A stretch of 64,000 nucleotides of DNA from Galaxea fascicularis (taxonomy: Eukaryota; Cnidaria; Anthozoa; Scleractinia; Euphylliidae), in assembly GCA_948470475.1 (NCBI GenBank), contig OX419343.1, forward strand, positions 1,337,163-1,401,162, read 5' to 3'. How positions within the stretch are numbered: the first letter of the stretch is position 1; each line of letters opens with the position of its first letter. The notes under the pieces are model-generated. The model was not told where the DNA came from, did no database searches, and saw nothing but the letters and a program-made list of their open reading frames with translations. This document shows, piece after piece, positions 59,601 through 64,000 of the stretch. The translations under genes were made by a program, and so were the position numbers.

Positions 59601-60253
59601 GCAAAGGTGACAAAATCTGGGAAGGGACGGTGACGCAACTGTCGCAATAATTGCTTAATTTGTGATGTGTGAAATGTACCTGATCGACCGTGTACTCCCC
59701 AAGTGATTTATCCCCATATTCTTTGCGGAATTCGGCAACTTCTTTCTGCTTTTCTGGTACGATACGATGGAGTGTTTCCTTCAAGCTCTGTCAAACCAAT
59801 AGTTGTAGCTTTCATTAGTACCACAAGAAAAGAGAATAGAGTAAGTTGTTAGAAACTGGCTCAAAGTTCAAGGGCTTGCATCAGAGAATTGAAGCCACTA
59901 ACGTAATACAAGGAAATTAAAGAGAAAGAACTATTATCACGCACCAGAGTTTGTGCTTGAGTTGACTGAAGCCGTATTAAACTTCCTATCAGTCCTTGCT
60001 GAAGTGTTTGCTATAGCAAAAAAGAAAATCAAAACAACAGATGAACTGATAGTACCCATGTACATAATGAATTCAAACATATTTTTGGCGTCCGCCACAT
60101 GTACACAGAACGGACGGACAGTCATCAAATTATGTTGTGAAGTAGGTGATCGAGGAAACAACATACAAGTAATACAAGTGACAATAAGATCAGAACGCTT
60201 ACTGTCGTTTGTCCAAGTCTTAACAACTGTTTACAAGTCCTGAAAACATTCAT
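50366..60253 (-). CDS. CS: Citrate synthase, mitochondrial, complete
   Basis: Condenses acetyl-CoA with oxaloacetate in the mitochondrial matrix, the first step of the TCA cycle. Eleven exons, 5' to 3': 60203-60253, 59945-60010, 59680-59787, 56445-56510, 56285-56326, 55664-55753, 55336-55524, 53979-54305, 53096-53194, 51835-52047, 50366-50530. They sum to 1416 bp, 471 aa, and every intron is phase 0. The first two exons encode an Arg/Gln/Leu-rich targeting sequence ([17 protein letters not shown], then [20 protein letters not shown]). Active-site residues: His272 (DHEGG), His308 (GPLHG), His354 (VPGFGH) and Asp409 (PNVDAHSG). Their spacing of 36, 46 and 55 residues equals that of pig His238, His274, His320 and Asp375. 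The C terminus [20 protein letters not shown] matches animal enzymes. The start was chosen by the mitochondrial presequence; the frame is open further upstream. Confidence 0.97.
50558..50767. mobile_element. TTAA-flanked MITE, family B, inverted copy
   Basis: Reads as the reverse complement of 54355-54569: TTAA at both ends, TTCTCCTTATGTTAACAGTG-like and CTCATCATTACCATAGAAAA words on the minus strand. It lies about 30 bp beyond the acceptor of the last citrate synthase exon. Confidence 0.72.
50800..50871. mobile_element. 72-bp palindromic element with 9-bp target duplication
   Basis: TAGCCTGCGAACGTAGACGT and its near-complement (ACGTCTGCGTTCGCAGGCTA) form one hairpin with a loop of about 25 bp. 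GTGAAATGG precedes (50791-50799) and follows (50872-50880) the element, a perfect 9-bp duplication as made by Mutator-like transposases. It lies in the last citrate synthase intron. Confidence 0.8.
51204..51330. mobile_element. Short MITE with GTTTGTCAGTTTTGGAG ends
   Basis: GGTTTGTCAGTTTTGGAGTG at the left and GTGCTCCAAAACTGACAAAA at the right are inverted repeats around a purine- and C-rich core. In a citrate synthase intron. Confidence 0.7.
52135..52236. repeat. Palindromic element, AGGGGTTGGGAGAATTC arms
   Basis: Arms of about 45 bp (GAGAGGGGTTGGGAGAATTC ...) return inverted as GAATTCTCCCAACCCCTCGA around GAGACGAAGTCGAG. In a citrate synthase intron. Confidence 0.75.
52670..53046. mobile_element. 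Harbinger-like MITE with internal tandem duplication
   Basis: Ends GGGACTGGTCATTATTTAG and CTAAATAATGACCGGTCCC are flanked by TAA on both sides, a 3-bp TWA duplication. Inside, a unit of about 113 bp (CCTCCCTTCTAAAGGGTCCA ... GGCCCTCCCCAAAG) is repeated at about 52739-52850 and 52863-52970. It ends 50 bp from the splice donor of the citrate synthase exon at 53096-53194. Confidence 0.8.
53407..53516. mobile_element. TTAA-flanked MITE, family A, copy 1
   Basis: 110 bp from TTAACCCTTTCCCTCCTGAG to GGTGAAAGGGTTAA, with core ACGCCAGACGATTTTACTC shared with the copies at 53547-53656 and 55783-55876. CCCTTT...AAAGGG ends and TTAA duplications point to piggyBac-type mobilisation. Confidence 0.85.
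53547..53656. mobile_element. TTAA-flanked MITE, family A, copy 2
   Basis: 110 bp, ends TTAACCCTTTAACTCCCGAT and GAGGGAAAGGGTTAA. It is highly similar to copy 1, which lies only 30 bp away in the same orientation, in the same citrate synthase intron. Confidence 0.85.
54355..54569. mobile_element. TTAA-flanked MITE, family B, intact-length copy
   Basis: Runs from TTAACCATTTAACCCCTAAG to GGGTTTAAAGGGTTAA, 215 bp. It defines the uninterrupted length of the family that carries a nested insertion at 3477-3959. It begins about 50 bp upstream (minus sense) of the citrate synthase exon at 53979-54305. Confidence 0.8.
55783..55876. mobile_element. TTAA-flanked MITE, family A, copy 3 with internal deletion
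   Basis: 94 bp; identical in plan to the copies at 53407 and 53547 but lacking 16 bp (GATTTTACTCTGTCTA region) between CACTTATA and ACGCCAGACG. It lies 30 bp from the citrate synthase exon at 55664-55753. Confidence 0.85.
58459..59157. mobile_element. PIF/Harbinger deletion derivative, copy B (keeps Myb/MADF-like fragment)
   Basis: Ends AGGCCAGACCAAATGATTGC and TGTGTTTGGCAGGGCCT are flanked by TAA on both sides. Subterminal CAACATTGTTGGA words match copy A at 22594-23163. The core encodes, on the minus strand (about 58600-58815), [20 protein letters not shown] and [14 protein letters not shown], which resembles the start of the Myb/MADF-like second ORF of PIF/Harbinger elements. It lies in the large third intron of citrate synthase. 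Confidence 0.78.
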
Positions 60254-60399
60254 TTTGTTTAAATCCCTGCTACCAACACCACAACTTGCCTTCCCTCGCC
60301 GTTGCTCGCACTTCGTTGCGTCACTAAAAAGACGAGGGAGACTGAGAACGAGTATATGACTTAGCCGGAAGTCGCTGTATACGGTAAATTTTTGGTAAC
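60254..60399. other. Citrate synthase 5' flank
   Basis: Short region upstream of the presumed start codon, GC-richer than the surrounding sequence (CTTCCCTCGCCGTTGCTCGC). It probably holds the core promoter and 5' UTR. Confidence 0.4.
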
Positions 60400-60695
60400 A
60401 AGGTGATTTTTTAACACCGATTTTTAACGCCAATTTTTAATCAATGTTACACGAGACAACTTTTGAAGCAACTTTGTTGCGGCAACGCTATGTTACACGA
60501 GACGATTTTTAACGTAACATTTGAGCCCAGGCTCTTGTTCGACAAATCCCGGCTTCGCCTTGCTAACACGATATCAACGTGACTTATTTTGGTTCTTCGT
60601 GGTGCATTCTGGGACGATGTTGCGTTAAAAGTCACTCGGGGGTGTTACACGCACCAACTGCAACAAAATTCGGGCGACAATGTTGCAGGTTTTTT

Positions 60696-60726
<31 letters not shown>

Positions 60727-60845
60727 GCAACAAAAAGGTCGCGTTAACAATCGCGCTTTGCGCCATGTTACACGAGACAACTTTTAACGCAACAATGTTG
60801 CGCTAAAAATCGATGTTAAAAATCGGCTCGTGTAAGATCACCTTA
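60400..60845. mobile_element. Inverted-repeat element with TGTTACACGAGACAACTTTT modules
   Basis: Begins AAGGTGATTTTTTAACACCG and ends CGTGTAAGATCACCTT, so the termini are inverted repeats. ATGTTACACGAGACAACTTT occurs near both ends and GTTGCGGCAAC/AACATGTTGCCGCAAC words fill the middle. No coding region. About 145 bp upstream of the citrate synthase start. Confidence 0.72.
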
Positions 60846-60945
60846 AATGACATTGTGAACCTCGTGGCCACTTCCGTGAACAAACCCAACAAGGGGCATA
60901 TAATTCATGTTAACACACATATAACACACATATAACACACATTCT

Positions 60946-61790
60946 ACCCCTATAAACCCTAGTATACCCTTGTAAACCTTAGTTTACCCTGATAAACCCT
61001 AGTATACCCTTAAAAACCCTAATATACCCTTGTATACCCTAGTACACCCTAGTATACCCTTAAAAACTCTAGTATACCCTAATATACCCATGTAAACCCT
61101 AGTATACCCTAATATACCCATGTAAACCCTAGTATATACCCTGGTATACCCTTTTAAACCCTAATATACACTTATAAACCCGAGCATACCCTTGTAAACC
61201 CTAGTACACCCTCTTAAACCCTAGTACACCCCTAGTATATCCTTTTAAACCCTAGTATACCCTTGTAAACCCTAGTATACTCTGATAAACCCTAGTATTC
61301 CCTAAAAAATCATAGTAAACCCTAGTATACCCTGACAAACCCTAGTAGTATACCCTGATAAACCCTAGTAGTACACCCTTATAAACCTAGTAGTATACCC
61401 CAGTAAACCCTAGTAGTATACCCTGATAAACCTTAGTAGTATACAAGTGAAGGGTGATCATCGCAGTAAATTTCCCAATTTAAGCAACTGGAAAGAAGAA
61501 GCCTGAAAAAATCAGGGCTTCAACGGGATCCGTGACCTCCGCGATACCGGTGCGATGCTCTACCAACTGAGCAGCATAGTAGTATACCCTAGTAAACCCT
61601 AGTAGTATACCCTAGTAAACCCAAATAGTATACCCTAGTAAACCCTAGTAGCTAGTATACCCTTATAAACCTAGTAGTATTAAACCTAGTAGTATATCCT
61701 AGTAAACCCTAGTAGTATACCCTTATCAACCCTAGTAGTATACCCTTATAAACCCTAGTAGTATACCCTTATAAACCTAGAACTATACTT
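60946..61790. repeat. Degenerate telomere-like tandem array (AACCCTAGTATACC type)
   Basis: About 40 imperfect tandem units of roughly 18-22 bp, such as TAAACCCTAGTATACCCTTG. Each contains CCCTA or AACCCTA followed by GTATA. The right part shifts to an AACCCTAGTAGTATACCCT variant. The array is interrupted at 61446-61576 by a SINE-like insert. It resembles degenerated interstitial telomeric repeat (CCCTAA) with a TATA-type spacer, but that origin is an inference. Confidence 0.85.
61446..61576 (-). mobile_element. tRNA-derived SINE-like insert inside the array
   Basis: The minus strand reads GCTCAGTTGGTAGAGCATCG (A box), then CACCGGTATCGCGGAGGTCA, then CCCGTTGAAGCCCTGATTTT and TTCAGGCTTCTT, ending at CACTTGT. 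It is the least degraded of the tRNA-headed repeats of this type in the window. AGTAGTATAC of the array flanks both sides. Confidence 0.75.
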
Positions 61791-62600
61791 GGCACTACTC
61801 TTCTCCCACACTTGGCACACACTTGGCACCACTCTTCTCCCACACTATCGCATTTAACGGTCTTAGTTCTGGAAGAGCGACGTTACTTCCTTGCTTGAGG
61901 AAGCAAAACCGTGGTTTTGGAAAAAAAAAAGGTAAACATTTTCGTCCTCAAATAATTAAAAGTGAATAGGAAACTTAAATTATGAGGAGGTCGACATTTT
62001 CATGATAAAAAAAGGGGGCCGCGGCATTCGGTTCAAACGATCGATCGCACTTACTGACAAGATGAAATTACTTTTTTTTAATACTTTATAAATCGAGATC
62101 AAGACTACCCGTTCAGGGTTTTCATTTGAGGCCGGAGGCCGGACGTTTCGTCCGGTCGTTTGCCATTCCACGTCCGGTACTTGAGATCAATATTGGCGAT
62201 TTTTTTTACTACTGTAAACATTCACGTCCGGTACTTTCAGAAGTATGTCCGCTACTTTACAAAACAGTTGAAAACCCTGCCCGTTGGTCCCCACACTGCC
62301 TCGTGAAATATAAATGCAAACCAAGAGAGCTGCAGTAACACGTTAATTGCATGCTCAGTTCTGTTTCGTTGAGAACAATGCGATACTAATTGCACCGACT
62401 GAAAAAATGCATGTGTAATTAGCCTGTGTCAAGATCAAAGGCGCCTTTGGTATTCTCACTACACTGTGAAATTAACACTCAACTGCCAAAAATTTCCGAA
62501 AGCAACATGGACGATTCTGACAAGAGAGCTGCGTTAAGGTGTTAATTGCGTGGAGTTCTCTGGCAACCCAAATATTTTTTCATCGTATAGTACGTTGTGA
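61791..62600. other. Intergenic; ACGTCCGGTACTT repeats
   Basis: Near 62150-62260, ACGTCCGGTACTTgaga and CACGTCCGGTACTTTCAGAAG repeat a short word. TTGGCACACACTTGGCAC repeats occur at 61800-61850. No gene seen. Confidence 0.35.
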
Positions 62601-62607
62601 ATTTTTC

Positions 62608-62756
62608 AATACAGTATAAAAAGAGGTGATACATACGACAGAGCCATAAGTTCTTGCAGTTTCGGTCACGTACTGCCGTGAAAGCTCATTTTGAAATCCT
62701 TGGCGTGGTGCCTTCTTGCTGAACAACAAAGATCAGACTGAGACTCTGCAGGTTAG
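62608..62756 (+). promoter_or_regulatory. Possible promoter and first non-coding exon
   Basis: A TATA-like box (CAGTATAAAAAGAGG, about 62611-62625) is followed about 30 bp on by GC-richer sequence with no long ORF, ending in ACTCTGCAG|GTTAGT, a good splice-donor site, at about 62753. The arrangement fits a transcription start with a 5' UTR exon read rightward, but no downstream coding exon could be identified before the window ends. Confidence 0.3.
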
Positions 62757-63189
62757 TTCTCACTCAGTCATAATTTGAATTAAGTATGAGTTTGCGTTTC
62801 CGAGTTATTGGCTGATACATCAAATGAACGCTAGTGCTTAAAGTTTTCTTTAGAACTTGCAATTGATCTTGAATCTCGTTAGTAGACGATCTCCGGCTGC
62901 TTCGATTGTTTCGAGATAAATGAACATGACGTGTACTTCGAACGATTTTGTTTGACCAAAAAGCAACATTTCTTATCAAGACTCGAGTGTACATAGGTAG
63001 TTGGTTTATTTCTACCGGTTGGTATTTCACGTTGCATGTCGTAAAGGTAGAAAGTCATACGATGTCTGGCGCCTCCAAAGGCGTTCGGTAAACATCACTG
63101 GTTTCAGAGGGTAAGGCCTGGCTGGCTTTGTCTTCACTTGTTTCTTTGAACGATACACGAACGATAACCCCGGCCCGCAAATTTAACAC

Positions 63190-63305
63190 TTAATGACTGG
63201 TCTCGAGGGGAACAGTGAATTTTGTTTCCCGGCCTCGACTTCGTCTCGGGAAATATTGAGATCCCCGGGAAACAAAATTCACTGTTCCCCAAGGGACCAG
63301 TCATT

Positions 63306-63308
<3 letters not shown>
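63190..63308. repeat. Palindromic element CTTAATGACTGGTC...
   Basis: Arms of about 45 bp (CTTAATGACTGGTCTCGAGG and onward) are inverted copies around TCGACTTCGTCTCGGG. It abuts a (GTA)n run. Confidence 0.78.
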
Positions 63309-63346
<38 letters not shown>

Positions 63347-63480
63347 AAAGTCTTTATTTTCTTAATAATCGCACTTTACAATCAATGACGAACGGAGCTA
63401 AGCTAAAACAGCTTAACATATCTATAACAAAATTGAAAAAATTCAAGTTCAAGGATATTAAGAAATATATTTAAAAAGAC
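63307..63480 (-). mobile_element. Probable LINE 3' end with (TAC)n tail, minus strand
   Basis: (AGT)n at 63307-63348 is followed by AAAAGTCTTTATTTTCTTAA; on the minus strand this is an AATAAAGACTTTT-type 3' end with a TAC microsatellite tail, typical of non-LTR elements. No RT coding was recognised. Confidence 0.45.
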
Positions 63481-64000
63481 ATCTATTTTGGCTGCCCGGT
63501 GATTTGTTATACAGCAAAACAGATGGATCAAACCGGTGCAAAACAAAAACAAAAGCAAATCTTGAAAAACGCGCTAAGATTCCAGCGACAACGTCAGGCC
63601 ACCTTCAACTGTTTGACGTCATAGTTTTCGCAATGTTGCCCGCTCATGGCATTTGGCGGTAAACAGTTTCATTGTTACATGTCATGTGACCGTGAACTAG
63701 CCAATGAATGGACGCGCTGTAGCGGGAAAAACGCCAGCTTTAAAATACTATGTTATCGTGACCTCACGCATATGGCGTCCAAATTTATTGCTATCACTCA
63801 AAATGCAGTTTAATAAGTGGTCAAGTGACCCTGCTACATATGATTTTTATTGTGCTTGCCTGACGAATTGCTTTGATCTTTTTAGGTCAAAATCAGACGT
63901 TATGAAAGACGCCCGACCGAGTAACACGAAGCACAAGAATGTTCCACTCTCCGACGCCAGCCCCAGCTGACTCAGATAAGTTTTACACGAGTTCTTACAT
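63481..64000. other. Intergenic to the end of the window
   Basis: A single ORF of 88 codons (63704-63970, +) has no recognisable feature and is not called. No repeat structure seen. Confidence 0.3.

Noticed and set aside
61520..61576. A functional tRNA gene on the minus strand
   Set aside because: Acceptor and T-arm pairing fail, and the flanking body matches the other SINE-like copies.
60946..61790. CRISPR-like array
   Set aside because: The units are contiguous and degenerate with no unique spacers, and the context is a eukaryotic genome.
62764..63030. Minus-strand 88-aa ORF rich in Arg/Ser/Asn
   Set aside because: No recognised motif, relative in the window or splice context.
63704..63970. 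Plus-strand 88-aa ORF at the window edge
   Set aside because: No domain, signal or paralogue; the length is within chance expectation. Could be revisited if transcripts exist.

Overview
The window is animal nuclear DNA: AT-rich, with many short exons bounded by GT/AG introns, long stretches without genes, and dense non-autonomous transposons. The gene set (CYP20A1-like P450, ALKBH1-like dioxygenase, a two-pore K+ channel, an SGLT-type SLC5 transporter, mitochondrial citrate synthase) and the tRNA-headed SINE-like repeats suggest an anthozoan cnidarian, most likely a stony coral. That taxon is an inference from style and remembered repeat types; no search was run.

Layout. 1-10102 (-): twelve recognisable exons of a CYP20A1-like P450, whose 3' end lies off the window. 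10103-24575: a sparse region with four small intronless genes (12959-13321 -, 15597-15986 +, 20033-20248 -, 24114-24575 -) that are clearly paralogous to each other but belong to no family I recognise. They share a helical N-terminal motif and an ERRRGSxP unit present 0, 1, 1 and 4 times. This is the best candidate here for something undescribed. A truncated PIF/Harbinger-type ORF and several transposons lie among them. 25152-28109 (+): complete 3-exon ALKBH1-like gene. 29783-31807 (+): complete 2-exon K2P channel. 34276-45828 (-): complete 15-exon SGLT-like SLC5 gene, 670 aa. 45829-50365: repeats, a LINE 3' end and a gag-like ORF fragment. 50366-60253 (-): complete 11-exon citrate synthase, 471 aa, all introns phase 0. 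60254-64000: repeats, including a telomere-like degenerate array of about 0.85 kb, and a possible promoter plus non-coding exon at about 62600.

The five conserved genes are unrelated housekeeping or transport functions, and nothing suggests they act as a cluster. The mobile-element record is rich: two deletion derivatives of one PIF/Harbinger family (22594-23163 and 58459-59157, both with 3-bp TWA target duplications, one keeping a transposase fragment and the other a Myb/MADF-like fragment); TTAA-flanked piggyBac-like MITEs in several copies, one with a nested LINE; three near-perfect foldback elements sharing only the terminal decamer AATAGSCCAT; and a 72-bp palindrome with a perfect 9-bp target duplication.

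Exon borders were set by hand from splice consensus, phase and remembered human orthologues. Three genes give exact multiples of three over 2, 11 and 15 exons, which supports those models. The weakest point is P450 exon 8 at about 2861-2896.
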